From Shinisaurus crocodilurus (taxonomy: Eukaryota > Chordata > Lepidosauria > Squamata > Shinisauridae): 64,000 nt of DNA. This document shows positions 1 through 11,387 of the stretch, in pieces. The stretch lies in contig CM037876.1 of NCBI GenBank assembly GCA_021292165.1, positions 316,662,776 to 316,726,775 on the forward strand. The letters run 5' to 3'. The notes under the pieces were generated by a model that worked only from the letters and a program-made list of their open reading frames with translations, made no database searches and was not told where the DNA came from. Made by a program: the position numbers and the translations under genes. Position 1 is the stretch's first letter. Every line of letters starts with the position of its first letter.

Positions 1-1006
1 GACCTAAGAAGCACGAATGGGCAGTGGCTGAGAGTTTTGCAATGATCAGATTAATGCACAAGGCCTCAAGGGACAGGAGAGACTTTCCTAAAAAGAACCT
101 TAGAATAGGCCTGGCAAAAGGATGGCTTCCCCCAATAGAAAGATTCAACCAGAGACTTAAGCTCATCAAGGAGAACACACAAAAGGTTTTCCCCGTAGGC
201 ACACAAAGGACAGAGTGATCAGCGGTGATTAAGACCATCAGGAGAACAAAGGAGACCCTTGCCCCCTCATGTAGCCTGGGACTCAGGGAAAGGTATAAGA
301 ACCGGGGTTTGAGTAATGGGAAGGTGTGTTTTTTGGAGAGAGTCACCCTAAGTCATCCAGAGTGCTTGAGACACAGCCCTCTTGATCACCTCCTGCCTCT
401 ACGGGACTACCACCAGGGAATCCACTGCAGGGACTGCTAACGGACAAGGTAGTAAACCGGAACTTCTTTCTCTAAGTATCCTTCTAGGCCAGGGCTCTCC
501 AACCTTGGGTCCCTAGATGTTGCTGGACTACAGCTCCCAGAATCCCTTGCCATTAGCCATGCTGGCTGGGTATGCTGGGAGCTGTAGGCCAGCAACATCT
601 GGGGACCCAAGGCTGGAGAGCCCTGTTCTAGACAAAAGTCTTTCTTCCACCCCCTTTCTGTCTGTTGGCTGCTAGGGCAAACAGGGACTCCTTCCTCTCC
701 AAGAATATAGAGTGTATTTGAACAATAGTGTAAGGGTATATTTTTTTGTTGCCCGAAACCATTGGGTTTACTGTATCACCAAGAGGAAGACACTGTACCT
801 GCTCTATATTTCATCTTTAATAAACAACTCTTTTGTTTCTTCCATCAGTGTGTGTTTGCCTGTGTTTAGTGTTAAAGGGCAAAGAGCGTACTTCACCCAG
901 CTGCACGTGTCTTTACATCAGCCAAAGATCCCAAACCTTTCATGAGAGTGTGGGGTTAGTCCCTCTCCTTTGAGAGAATCTAACGCCCAGATTATCTGTC
1001 GTAACA
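1..1006 (+). mobile_element. Possible old LTR (retroviral-type), interrupted by a hAT MITE
   Basis: The stretch has an LTR-like order of signals: a TATA-like AGGTATAAGA at 291-300, a poly(A) signal AATAAA at 819-824 followed by T-rich sequence, and an end in TCGTAACA at about 1006. The 5' end may lie outside the window and no second LTR, primer-binding site or viral gene was seen, so it would be a solo or partial copy. It is split by the MITE at 490-625. The short open frames at 24-218 and 225-440 are not recognised. It could equally be unrelated unique sequence. Confidence 0.25.
490..625. mobile_element. hAT-type hairpin MITE, 136 bp
   Basis: The element begins CAGGGCTCTCCAACC and ends with its inverted complement GGAGAGCCCTG; the two arms pair over most of their length. 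It is flanked by TTCTAGGC (482-489) and TTCTAGAC (626-633), an 8-bp target duplication with one change, as expected for hAT transposition. It is non-coding. It is more diverged than the copies at 25.2, 55.2 and 57.6 kb. Confidence 0.85.
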
Positions 1007-1638
1007 GATGTTTGTCTGTTGCTTTTAGATTTGATTGCATTTTGGTGCTTTTTATTGTTCCATTTCTTTGTAAGCCTCTCTGGAAAAGGTTGTTTTGTTT
1101 CTGATTTTTCTTTTTAAAGGGTGTGGTATAAATACTTAAAGAACAACATCATCATCAACAACACAATGAAAGGTTTGCTGATAGTTATGAAGGGTGTAAA
1201 AAGAGAAGTGGACAGATTCGTGGAGAACAGGTTTATCGATGGGTATGTTGTGAAGTGGTCTGTGCCTTGTCCCCAGGCAGAGGTTCAGGGGTCTCAGATC
1301 TCATTCTCTCTGCTTACCCAGCAAGAATGCTGTGCTACCTGTAATCCGGCTTATTACACATCCCACTTACTCTTAATTATACTTTCTATCAAGGCCTTAA
1401 GTACCACAACCCAAGGGTAATTACACAGCCGCCCATTGCTAGCTGCTCCAACCTCTATCTGTCATTTGGCATATCCCACGCACTAACTGGAAAAATACAT
1501 TAAAAACCCCTGCAAAGTAGTGGGGTGTGTGTGTGGGGGGTCAACCTGCAAAGAATATTAATTATTTAATTGGCATCCCAAAATGTCACACTTTCCAGTA
1601 CTTGCCAGGTGAAAATAAACATGCCAGGTGAAAATAAA
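1007..1638. other. Stretch without genes; LINE tail at 1055-1165
   Basis: At 1055-1165 there is a plus-strand LINE or SINE 3' tail: GTAAGCCTCTCTGGAAAAGG followed by GTGGTATAAATACTTAAAG, the usual ending of L2-type elements. The rest looks unique. A 16-bp unit GCCAGGTGAAAATAAA is tandemly duplicated at about 1605-1637, directly before a CR1 copy. Confidence 0.5.
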
Positions 1639-2131
1639 GCACCACACTTTAGGAAGGATGTAGACAAACTGGAGAAGGTTCAGAGGAGGGCAACAAAAAT
1701 GATAAAGGGACTGGAAACAAGGCCCTATGAGGAGAGACTGAAAGAACTGGGCATGTTTAGCCTTCAGAAGAGGAGACTGAGGGACGGGAGATATGATCGC
1801 ACTCTTCCAGTACTTGAAGGGATGTCACACAGAGGAGGGCCAGGATCTCTTCTTGATCATCCCAGTTTGCAGGACACGGAATAATGGGCTCAAGTTACAG
1901 GAACCTAGATTCCACCTAAACACCAGGAAAAATTTCCTGACTGTCAGAGCAATAAGACAATGGAATCAACTACTTAGGGAGGTGGTGGGCTCTCCCACTC
2001 TGGAGGCATTCAAGGTGCAGCTGGATAGACATCTGTCAGGGATGCTTTGACCTGGATTCCTGCATTGAGCAGGGGGTTGGACTCGATGGCCTTGTAGGCC
2101 CCTTCCAACTCTACTTTTCTATGATTCTATG
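1639..2131 (+). mobile_element. CR1 LINE, 5'-truncated 3' end
   Basis: Translation gives the CR1 ORF2 C-terminus ([20 protein letters not shown], then [19 protein letters not shown]), split over two frames by a short duplication near 1785. The 3' end reads TTGGACTCGATGGCCTTGTA and finishes with the CR1 octamer repeat, TATGATTCTATG. It starts within the conserved [18 protein letters not shown] region, so only the last ~490 bp of a roughly 4-kb element is present. Confidence 0.93.
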
Positions 2132-2283
2132 TTAAAAGCTCATCAGCCTGGTGGTGTAATAATCTGCAGAATGGGGTGTGGCAGCTGAAATACCCCCATT
2201 AAGGATTTGTGTGTGTGTGTGCAAAACTTCATTTTGCAGTATACTTTTCATTTAAATCCACAAAATGACTTCCCCCCACCTTC

Positions 2284-2480
2284 TCGGGAGATCCGGGTTC
2301 TAGTCCCCGCTCAGCCATGAAGCTCACTGGGTGACTTTGGGCCAGTCACTGACTCTCAGCCTAACCTACCTCACAGGGTTGTTGTGAGGATAAAAGGAGA
2401 GGAGGAGGATCATGTAAGCCGCCTTGGGTTCTTTGCAGGAAAAAAGGTGGGATACAAATGTAACAAATGTAATGTAAATG
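2284..2480 (+). mobile_element. MIR-like tRNA-derived SINE
   Basis: The sequence shows a B-box-like GGGTTCTAGTCCCCG, then GGGCCAGTCACTGACTCTCA and CCTCACAGGGTTGTTGTGAG, typical of the MIR/core-SINE body, and ends with a LINE-like tail (GTAAGCCGCCTTGGG ... AAAGGTGGGATACAAATGTA). It is followed by a degenerate AATGTA-rich tract. A squamate MIR relative is the best fit; the exact family is not assigned. Confidence 0.7.
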
Positions 2481-3287
2481 TATGTAATGTAATCATAGAA
2501 TTCCAGCTCCCATTAGCTATGGCCATTAGGAATGTGCCTCTGATTCGGCTGATGCTGATGCCAAATCAGGCCGCTTTGGACTGAGGCAAAGTTGGCTTCC
2601 CTCTGAGGCAACCAGAACTCAACCTGGACTCAGATGAGGCTTCCTTAGAGACTTGGCCATCTGAGATGGAGGCATTATGTATCCTCTCCAAACAGTGTCT
2701 TTTGGTTCCGTTTCTCTAAATGCTGATATGAGTGAGGGAAGGGTGGCGGGGAGTACTCGACTGAGTGACTGACAGGTCCACCATCTAATTCTAGGGTACA
2801 TTTTACCAGGGGATCTCCAATCGCTGTTTGGGGAAGGGCAACTATGGGGCCGTGAGGTGGGTCACCTCTAGGATGTGTGCCACTTTCATGAAACTATGCA
2901 GGTTTCTTACACAGGGGCACCTCTAGCCTGTCTGTCATTTTCAGAACTATGGTACACACAAGGATCATAGGGCGTAAGTGTGTCCTGCTTTGGATACCCA
3001 GAAAATGTCAGCGCTGCCCTTGCAGAAAACCCTCTGCAGATGTTGTTCTGGAATTTGGCAGGATTGCTTCCTTCAGAATGGGGCAACTATACAGCCAATT
3101 CTGCAAAGATATCAGCAGTGTTTGATTTCCCATGATAGTAAATGGGAGGCATGAAGCCTCAGCTTTCTGCATTTTGACCCAGGTTCTGTACCTGGGTCGA
3201 AGCAGGGGCCTCTGAATCAGTCCAAGGCTAAAGGGCTCATTTTCTGAACCACTAAATCAAGGTTTGAGTCAAATCTTGGGGCTGCCG
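2481..3287. other. Stretch without recognised features
   Basis: No repeat, RNA or coding exon could be supported here. Open frames at 2384-2584 and 2619-2801 are short, lack recognisable motifs and are probably chance. Confidence 0.4.
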
Positions 3288-3979
3288 TAGGGATGTACAG
3301 TAATACCTTGGATTGCAAGTAACTTGGTTTGAGAGCATTTTGCAAGACAAGCAAATTTTTAAATATTTATTTTTTAAAAATTGACTTGATATACAAGCGA
3401 CATCTTGCAATACAAGTACTGTAGTACGGCTTAAATTAAAAATCTCTGTACAAATTTTTTTGGGGGAATTTCATTTTGATATAAAAGTGTTTTGGATTAC
3501 AAGCACGTTTCCGGAACGAATTATGCTCTCAATCCAAGGCATGACTGTACGGACTTTGTTAAATCCATTCTGTCTGCATTTGTGGGTTTTTGAGCACCTT
3601 TCATTCCATCATCCGCTCATTGACAGAATTGGATTTTGCACAAATTTTGCACAAATATTGCATTCATATACATTTGTGGAAATTCACACTTGAGGACATT
3701 CACATGCCCAAAAATGCACAAATCCGCCCAAAATGCATATTTTCACACTTTAGCTTAGGGGGGGAGTGCACATTTTCAATCAGTGTTTTGTGTTTTTTTT
3801 TTAAATTGTATTATTCTATGATTAAATTTGCATAAAATTAAGACAGTAAAAAGACCGATCCACAAGTCTGTGGAATTTGTGCGACTCAGGAAAAGCCGGT
3901 CCACTGCAGAATCCGTGGGTCGGATTCATAGAAACCTTAACTCATTTGAGTCCTTTGAGGATTTCTCTGACACCCCTAC
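3288..3979 (+). mobile_element. Family Q AT-rich element, split by a Tigger-like MITE
   Basis: It begins TAGGGATGTA, is interrupted at 3298 by the MITE, resumes at 3550 with CGGACTTTGTTAAATCC and ends near CACCCCTAC at 3979. The interior is rich in TTTGCACAAAT and TGCACATTTT motifs shared with the other Q copies in this window. It is non-coding and looks like a non-autonomous DNA element, but the superfamily is unknown. Confidence 0.55.
3298..3547. mobile_element. Tc1/mariner Tigger-like MITE, 250 bp
   Basis: The left end is CAGTAATACCTTGGATTGCA and the right end is the inverted TCAATCCAAGGCATGACTG. It is flanked by TA at 3296-3297 and 3548-3549, the mariner/Tigger target duplication. The inner sequence TTCCGGAACGAATTATGCTC resembles other vertebrate Tigger-derived MITEs. 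A second copy lies at 45558-45808. It is non-coding. Confidence 0.85.
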
Positions 3980-4108
3980 CGGCACACCTCTAGTGGGGAT
4001 GATCTAGGATGGATTCCCCGAAATGCCATGAAGTTCAGTGGGACTTGCCTGTACATTATTCTGTGCTGAATTGCGGTCAATGTTTTTAAAACTTGAGGTA
4101 CATATATA

Positions 4109-4266
4109 GAATCATAGAATCATAGAAAAGTAGAGTTGGAAGGGGCCTACAAGGCCATCGAGTCCAACCCCCTGCTCAATGCAGGAATCCAGGTCAAAGC
4201 ATCTCTGACAGATGTCTGTCCAGCTGCACCTTGAATGCCTCCAGACTGGGAGAGCCCACCACCTCC
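4109..4266 (-). mobile_element. CR1 LINE 3' end, truncated
   Basis: On the minus strand this is the last ~158 bp of CR1: the C-terminal AFKVQLDRHLS-coding region, the GGGGGTTGGACTCGATGGCC tail and two ATTCTATG octamers. It stops abruptly at the TA repeat at 4266. Confidence 0.93.
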
Positions 4267-4294
4267 CTATATATATATATATATATAGAGAGAG
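4266..4294. repeat. (TA)n(GA)n microsatellite
   Basis: About ten TA units followed by four GA units, sitting between a CR1 copy and a family Q element. Confidence 0.9.
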
Positions 4295-4297
4295 AGA

Positions 4298-4715
4298 TGT
4301 ATGAGAAATATGTTTCAGTTCATTTTCGATCAGGATTTACCCAGTTTGCACCTCCTGGACCAATCACAGATTCAGACGCAAGCTGCAGTTGAAGTCTATA
4401 CATTTCCAAGCTTGCAATGTGATTTACGGACCAAAAAAATATATTCAACAGCATGCGTACATCTGAAAAATGTGCATGAAAAAAAATTGTACTTTTGAAA
4501 AAAGTGCACAAATATGCTTTAATCAATGGGAGAAGAGTGCATACATAATTGATGCGTACATTTGGAAAAATACACATGAAAACAGGGATGGATTTTCATG
4601 CAAAAAGAAAAAAAAACAAAGCTCACAATCGGATATGGACTCAAGTTGGAACGAGCTTCAAGATGTAATCCAGAGAACTTTGGCGAGCTCGAGTTTTGCC
4701 GATTCACACATCCCT
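4298..4715 (-). mobile_element. Family Q element, complete-looking, 418 bp
   Basis: Read on the minus strand it starts AGGGATGTGTGAATCGGCAA and ends in AACTGAAACATATTTCTCAT, the same order as the copy at 32511-32939. The interior repeats the theme TGTGCACTTTTTTC / AAATGTACGCAT. The two minus-strand frames over it are not conserved between copies, so it is taken as non-coding. Confidence 0.65.
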
Positions 4716-4721
4716 CCCAAC

Positions 4722-4845
4722 TTGATGACCTCCAGATGTTTTGGACTACAACTCTCAGCATTCCAGTTCATTGGCCATGCTGGCTGGGGCTGATGGGAGC
4801 TGAAGTCCAAAACACCTGGAGAGTATCATCTTGGGGAAGCTGCAG
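4722..4845. mobile_element. hAT-related hairpin MITE, diverged
   Basis: The left arm CCTCCAGATGTTTTGGACTA pairs with the right arm TGAAGTCCAAAACACCTGGA, with CATGCTGGCTGGGGCTGATG near the centre. Clear 8-bp duplications were not found, in line with age. Confidence 0.7.
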
Positions 4846-5546
4846 AATATGAGATATAGAACTTCGGTGAAGCATTGTCTTGCATCTGGTTCATTCTAGC
4901 ACAATGCCTTCAGACATTCATCCCTGCATTTGCATTCTGGCAGCTAATGTATGCAGCTCTGATATGCATTTTATTGCTGTTAGCTGCCTTGAGCACATTT
5001 GGTAGAAAGATGAGATATCAATTTAGCTAGTAAATAAGTAATAAATTCTATGTGAAGAACACTTACAACATTCTCCCCATCAAGATTTCTCCCGAAATGT
5101 TAGGCTTCTGAATTATTTCATCTAGTTTTCAGAATGGTGATGCTTACAATCCACCATTTATTTATTTTTATTTTCTTATTTTTTAAATCCAGATTTAGTT
5201 TGGACCATTGCTCAGGTGCAGCTTAGTGTAATTTTTAGTCCAAGTCTATATTTCCTTAAGGGTTACCAATGAACATCAGAGCATACCTGCATGCATTGAT
5301 TGAAATACCATTCAAAAAAAGGAATCTTACTGCGATGGCATGATAATAAATGAAATGAAACGATCACAGCAAGATTCCTTTTGGTGCTATGACATAATCA
5401 ATGCACATATGCACCCATTTGGACATTATGTTTAGAAATTCTCCAAGTTTAACTGAACTGCAGGTGGAACAATAACATAACAAAGCAACACATGTTCTGA
5501 GTACAACCAAACACAAAAGTCAGAGAGCATTTTACAGCAGCCTTCC
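4846..5546. other. Stretch without genes; LINE tail and hairpin inside
   Basis: At 4960-5050 a plus-strand LINE-type tail is visible (GTTAGCTGCCTTGAGCACAT ... GATATCAATTTAG, then AATAAGTAATAAA). A separate stem-loop lies at 5289-5412. Nothing else was recognised. Confidence 0.5.
5289..5412. repeat. Imperfect inverted repeat, ~124 bp
   Basis: The inner arm AAAAGGAATCTTACTGCGAT pairs with ATCACAGCAAGATTCCTTTT at 18 of 20 positions, and the outer arm GCATGCATTGATT pairs with AATCAATGCACATATGC. The loop near 5335-5360 is AT-rich. It may be an unclassified MITE; no other copy was seen in the window. Confidence 0.6.
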
Positions 5547-5603
5547 CCAACCTGGTGGTCTCCAGATGTCTTTGACTGCAACTACCATAATTTCCAGCCA
5601 GCA
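5547..5603 (+). mobile_element. hAT-related MITE, left half only
   Basis: The sequence CAGCCTTCCCCAACCTGGTG followed by CTCCAGATGTCTTTGACTGC is the left arm of the hAT hairpin family; the right arm is absent. Confidence 0.6.
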
Positions 5604-6197
5604 GAGCCATTTTCTTCAGTGGGAGAAACCAAATGGGTGCCCTCAGGAGACCTCTGGGCTGGAGGCTAAACGTATTTGTGGTGACTCAGTTCTGTCCTGC
5701 TGAGTTCCAAAACTACAAACCATTTACTTTGTATCACAGGGAGTCATACAGCCTCAGGATGTTGAGTTGATCTCTATCGAAACCGTTCTAAATTCAATGC
5801 AAAATGGGCATCTATATGCCTCTGGCTTTCATTAACAATTTGGATTTTATCGTATGTTTGTTTTCCTCCATCTAATGCCCCCGCACAGGAAGAGCTCTGT
5901 TGGATGAACTGAGGGTCTATGTCCTGCCTCCAATAATGGCCAAGAAGATGCCTGCAGGATGCCCGCAAGCAGGGCATGAACGGGACAGCACACACACCTG
6001 ACCTGACCTCCAGTGACCAGCACATAGAGAGAGAGAGAGATCACCACTGAACACGGGGGGTCCATAAAGCCATCAAGGCTAATCTCTGTTGCCTCCTTGA
6101 TAGACCTCTTCTCCTCCATGTATTTGTCTAATCTTCAAGTTCAAAGCCCTCTAAGCCATGGCCCATCACTACCTCTTGTATCAATGGACTCCAATAC
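5604..6197. other. Stretch without recognised features
   Basis: Apart from a short (GA)n run at about 6027-6041, nothing here was recognised. Minus-strand frames at 5774-6025 and 5847-6119 overlap each other and carry no known motif. Confidence 0.4.
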
Positions 6198-6590
6198 CAG
6201 GGATGGGGAAACCAGGGAAGTTTGAGCTTGCCAAAATTCTCTGCAAATCACTTCTAAGCTCAGTTTGGCTTGCTCCCGTTTTTGTTTTCGATCTCTTTTC
6301 CAGGTTATTCAAACAGGGAAAGTGTGCATTAGTGTCCATTTTTTTAAAAGTGTGCACTTCCCCCATTGTCTAAAGCATGTGAAAATGCATGTGGGACTTT
6401 TGGGGCGGAAATGTGCATTTCAAAGGGCACGTTTTCCGAAATACCCTGCATTTTTTAAAAACACAATGGCAAGTTCGGCAATGTGTGAACTTTAGTTGAA
6501 AAACTGTGCTACCATTCATGTTCACAGTCAGGTTTGTGGAAATGGGCAAGTCTTGATGATTTGTAAACTGAAATGAACACATTCGTCATG
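6198..6590 (+). mobile_element. Family Q element, diverged
   Basis: It starts AGGGATGGGGAAACCAGGGA, continues with GAGCTTGCCAAAATTCTCTG and contains GTGTGCACTTCCCCCATTG plus TTTGGGGCGGAAATGTGCA. The order matches the copy at 32511-32939, with many changes. Confidence 0.5.
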
Positions 6591-6654
6591 CTCTACATGC
6601 TGATTATGCCTTGTGCTGCAAAGTCTACTGCCATCAGTTTCACTGAGCGGCTCT

Positions 6655-7092
6655 TGGGAATATGTGAATCAGCAAAACCCAAACTTGCCAAAGTTCTCTG
6701 AATTCCTTCCCAAAGTTCGTTCTGACTCACGGGCATATCAGATTGAGAATTTTGATGTTTTCTTTTTACATGAACATCTGTGCATAGCTTTGTGCATATT
6801 TTCCAAATATACACATCAGTTGTGTGCATCTTCGAAATGTGCACATTCTTATCCCATTGATTAAAGCATGTTTGTGCACATTTTTCAAAAGTACGGATTT
6901 TTTCATGCACATTTTTCAAATGTACCTAATGTTGTCGAACACATTTTTGAGGGGTCCTCAAATCACATTGCAAGCTTGGAAATCTTCAGACTTTGACTGC
7001 AGAATGCATCCGAGTCTGTGTCCAGGCCAGGAAGTGTAAACTGGGTAAATCCTGATCACAAACAAACTGAAGTGAATTTCTCATTCAACCCT
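6655..7092 (+). mobile_element. Family Q element, 438 bp
   Basis: It starts GGGAATATGTGAATCAGCAA, has CATATCAGATTGAGAATTTT, TCTTATCCCATTGATTAAAG and GGGTAAATCCTGATCACAAA in family order and ends TTCTCATTCAACCCTAG. It lies head-to-tail next to the copy at 6198-6590. Confidence 0.65.
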
Positions 7093-7782
7093 AGCAGCTC
7101 TAACCTCAAATGTTATGAGAGAGGAAGAAAAAAGTTCTACACAAATAAAGCCCAGCACAACTCAGAATCTAAACACTGGGATTGATCCTCACTTCAACGC
7201 ATACCCACAGCAGCTCTGGAGCAAGCTACGATCAGCACATCTGTTGCCAATCCACTGCAGAGCTCCCTTACGAGTTGGCACTGCCCCAACCTGGACATCT
7301 AATGCAGCGCTTGAAGGAGAGTTCTGACATCTGTAAAACCACAATCGTGGATTTACCATCACCAAGCTGAAATCTCTTTATGACTGGTTATTGCACACTC
7401 ATTCCTACATGCTCACTCTGCTTGTAAGAATGACACTGAAGCTTTCTGTCAAATTTTACAGCTTATGAACTATTATCATTTCTGAAATGTGTATCTTGCC
7501 TCATCTCAAAAGGCCCAAGGCAGGTAACATACAAAACAAAGAGGAACCTGAGAGTGGATTATAAAACTAACACAAAAAAAATCCACACAGGTCAAAACTT
7601 AAATGCACCCCAACTCCCACAAGCACTGGATAAAGGAGAATCCCTCCCACAAGACATGCCTACTCTCCCAAAGCTGCCCATATCCCCACAAAGCTGCCCA
7701 TATCCTATCTGACACATGTCTATATTTAAAGACAGCTCTAGGATTCTTGCCCTATTCCCCTTCCAGTGGGTCCCACAACACC
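7093..7782. other. Stretch without genes
   Basis: Around 7485-7600 the sequence (ATCTTGCCTCATCTCAAAAG then GGTAACATACAAAAC) resembles a minus-strand LINE 3' tail, weakly. The remainder is not recognised. Confidence 0.35.
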
Positions 7783-8135
7783 AGGGATGGGTGGGAATTT
7801 GCTCCGTTAGGATTTTCTTCATGGATTTACCCAGTTCACAGCCCCATGAGCCTTTCAGTGAGCAGAGACAGTTCTGTTCCAAAATCTGCATCTTTGCAAG
7901 TTTTCTGATGGAGCTCTTGGGGGAAATCCCAGAAAATTGCACACAAAATGTGTGTATTTGAGAGGAAAACTGCACAGAAAACAGCATTCCAGCAATTTAA
8001 AGTACTTGGGAAAAATGTTGACATTTAAAAATGCACACAAAAATGCATATGCTAATATATTCATTATAGAAAATGCAAACAAAAAGGACAAACTTTTGTT
8101 TTTTTTAATTACAAGTTCATGTGGAAATGGGATGG
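7783..8135 (-). mobile_element. Family Q element, diverged
   Basis: It has an AGGGATGGGTGGGAATTTG end, a GGATTTACCCAGTTCACAG block (the complement of the family 3' region), AAAATGCACACAAAAATGCA in the middle, and stops near TGGAAATGGGATGGG. It is probably inverted relative to the copy at 32511. Confidence 0.5.
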
Positions 8136-8439
8136 GATGAACTTGACCTCAGAAAACCAACATTCTCAGTGAGACCAAGATTGACAGATCTTTTCCTCCC
8201 TACACTAAACATTTGCAGTGAAACCTGTACAGGCAAAAGCCCTGCTTCGGCTAGAGAGCACACCATCTGTGTATTATTTCAGCCATCATTAATCCATCCA
8301 CCCTTCTGGGTAGATTTCCCATGGCTCCCAGAATTTATTTCCCATGGCTCCGAACATCTATGAATGCTGCTGCAGTGCTTATGGCATCAACAATAAATGC
8401 TGGCAGGTCTAACGTATCCTTTGACATGTGTCCTCTCTA

Positions 8440-9020
8440 CCACCCTAGTAAATTAATATCCCACACTCCCAATCCCAAGGGACACCCTCCCAAGTAGGCT
8501 TACAGAAAGGTTAAAACAATATATGAAACTACATAAAACTCTACAGTCCAACAGCATTAACAGCAGAAGAAAATGCCAATTAAAAATAACTACTTTTCAT
8601 ATCCAAGAAAAGCCCAGAATTAACCCAAACAACTTTTGCAAGGTGGATTACAGAATAAAGTTAGATAAAATTTCAATGATACCATCAAAGCAACAACATC
8701 TAAAACAAGCAGATAAAAAGAGCATCATAAAAACAGTAATCACAGATGAAATGTCACATTTAAAAGGCCTAGGAAAATAATGGAGCCTCTGTCCAGTGCC
8801 AAAATAACACTGCAGTAGGCACCAGGTAAACCTCCCCCAGGGAGAATGCTTCACAAACACAGGTTATCACTGTTTGCACAAATGAGATCCTAGTGGGTGT
8901 CCCTTCAGAGGACATTCCAGACTCCTGGTGCCACAACTGAGTAGGCCCTGCCCACCTGTTTCACTTCTGAAGGAACCCACAGCAGAGCCTCAGATGTTGA
9001 CCTGAACATGTGCGTACCTG
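8440..9020 (-). mobile_element. Old L2-like LINE 3' remnant
   Basis: Features typical of minus-strand L2 tails are present: AAGTAGGCTTACAGAAAGGTT with A-rich sequence, then CATTCCAGACTCCTGGTGCC and GAAGGAACCCACAGCAGAGC, corresponding to the ORF2 C-terminal region of L2-like elements. It is heavily decayed and has no useful frame. Confidence 0.4.
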
Positions 9021-10620
9021 CGGAATGAGGCAATCCTTGAAATATCTTGAGAGGAGGGAGAAGCCGCCAAGAATCCAGTCTCTATTCAACCCACTTAGGA
9101 TTCTATCCCATCATTCCCCTGAACCTGCTGCCCTGCCCAGCCTCATGCGCAAGGTCTCCTACCCTATACATAGCACTCCATGCCACAAACCAGCCCATAA
9201 TTCCACTCTCCCTCACCCCCACTTCTTCCACACAGGATTGGACCGATCATTGTACTTGGGATCTGGAAGGAATTCTTCCCAAGTCAGATTGGCCAATGGC
9301 CCTTCTAGCTTGTTTGTTTGTTTGTTTGTTTGTTTGTGTTCTTGCTTCTGCTGTGACATCTAGAAATGCTTGCTGCGCAGGACACCTGCTCTGTCTAGGT
9401 AGCATGCAGTGCTGTGGACCGTGTGAAGGCTGATCTTGGGATGGGGAAAATACAGCCAGGATGAACCTGCTCAAGTGACAACTTCCGGCTCGGTGAGTTG
9501 GCGGCCAGCGAGAGGGTTGTCAGGGATGAAAGAGAGGGTGACACGGCCTTCCTTTTCAGTGGCTGGGGGAGGAAACGTTCTCCAGCATTCCTTCATTGGC
9601 TGGCATTGCCACCTTCTATGCTATGAATGCCCCAGAATGACATTGGGTGGGGGGGTGATAGCAGCCACCAGTGATTGTCGCTATTTTGTTTTGTCAAAAT
9701 GCCCCTTTGAACCACACCATGACACAACATAGCATCATTGTGTGGCATTCTGGGCAAATGGTGGTCATCGACCAAACAGAGGGCAGGGGAGCACTGGGGT
9801 TCTGCTTAGCTGACCCACCCACCCCAAAGTGACCCCCCACATTTGCAGCCTGTGAATGTGGCCACGAAATAGTGGCGGGAGAGATTTGAGGCTAGTATAG
9901 GGCAGAAGCTAATGGGTAAAACATAACCCTAACTCTGCTTTGGCATGCTGTCCGGCTTTGTTGGGAGGGATGAGCAAGGGATAAGTCTTGCCCTGCGGTG
10001 GCAGGAGTTTCATGAAGATAGCCTCGGTGTTCCTTCCAGTTCTTTGAAATCTTGCAAAGCATCAGGTCTCAAGTGGGTGACGCTCATGTCACGGTCTCCT
10101 TCCCCAAGAGTCTTTTTTAAGCATGTGCCTCCTCCTCGCCACTCCCACACTGGCAAACACCCTCCCCACCTATGGCAAATGTTCACATTGAGTCGCCTTG
10201 ATGAATAGGTTGATTCACTGGAAAATTTAACTGTGCATTAGGCACAGTTAGGGAATTAAGTTCTTTTGTTTCACTCTGGAGGGCTGTCAAGAAAAGTAGC
10301 AGGTCTCTCTCCCTCTCTCTCTCTTCCTCTTTCTTAATAAAGAACTGGGAAAGTTACAGCAAAGACAAGAGGGAGTACTCCGTGGAACTGTACAAAGATC
10401 CAGCATGATTGTGATAAAAATAGCAAAAGCAAAGGGCTCCAAACCAAGTCTAACAGAAAATCCAGGTTGAATACTGATACCTTGCCTTTTCCTCCTTCCG
10501 TTTTTGTTTGTTTGTCTTAACTTTTAACGGAAGTCCAGATATATTATGTTCATATATTATGTTAATGATGGCTCAACAAAGGCAGGAGTCCCAGGGTTTG
10601 TGTTCTTAAGTTAACTGGGT
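9021..10620. other. Stretch without genes; (TTTG)n inside
   Basis: A (TTTG)n microsatellite of about seven units lies at 9309-9338. A CR1-derived snippet, GAAGTCCAGATATATTATGT, lies near 10528-10550, just before the full CR1 copy. No exon, RNA gene or other mobile element could be supported. Confidence 0.4.
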
Positions 10621-11163
10621 TCATAGAATCATAGAACAGTATTGTTGGAAGGAGCCTATAAATCCATCGAGTCCAACCCCCTGCTCAATGCAGGAATCCA
10701 AGTCAAAGCATCCCTGACAGATGGCTGTCCAGTTGCACCTTGAATGCCTTCCAGTGCAGGAGAGCCCACGGCCTCCCTAGGCAGTTGGTGCCATTGGCAT
10801 ATCGCTCTAACAGTCAGGACATTTTTCCTGATGTCCAGGTGGAATCTGGGTTCCTGTAACTTGAGCCCATTAACTTGAGCCCATATCCTGCAATCTGGGA
10901 TGATCGAGAAGAGATCCTGGCCCTCCTCTGTGTGACAACCTTTCAAGTACTGGAAGAGGTCTATAATCTGTCTTCTCTTCTGAAGACTAAACATACCCAG
11001 TTCCTTCAGTCTCTCCTCATAGGGCCTTGTTTCCAGTCCCCTGATCATTTTTGTTGCCCTCCTCTGAACCTTTTCCAGTTTGTCTGCATCATTCTTAAAG
11101 TGTGGTGCCCAGAACTGGACACAGTACTCAAGATGAGGCCTAACCAGTGCTGAGTAGAGGAGA

Positions 11164-11387
11164 GCACATCAAACGAATCCTTTACAGGACCATCTTCCAT
11201 CTGGTAACCCGTGTCCTCACTGTGGGAAGCTGTGTGGATCTAGAATTGGCCTCCACAGTCACTTATGGACCCATCGCTAGCGTCTACACTAATTTTTAGA
11301 ATTTCCTCTTTTTATAATTTTCTTTTCGTAATTTTTATCCTGGAAGACAATCTTACTCGGTCACGAGTGATCGCCTACTACTACTAC
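11164..11387 (+). mobile_element. C2H2-tailed LINE 3' end nested in CR1
   Basis: This 224-bp insert encodes the C2H2 finger end (CPHCGKLCGSRIGLHSH) seen in the copies at 36.4, 38.3 and 55.6 kb, followed by ACTCGGTCACGAGTGATCGC. It ends in (CTA)n, where the other copies end in (TGA)n. It is flanked by TAGAGGAGA at 11155-11163 and 11388-11396. Removing the insert and one repeat restores the CR1 sequence. Confidence 0.9.

Noticed and set aside
1..1006. Intact endogenous retrovirus
   Set aside because: Only LTR-like signals were seen; no gag, pol or env similarity or second LTR is present nearby.
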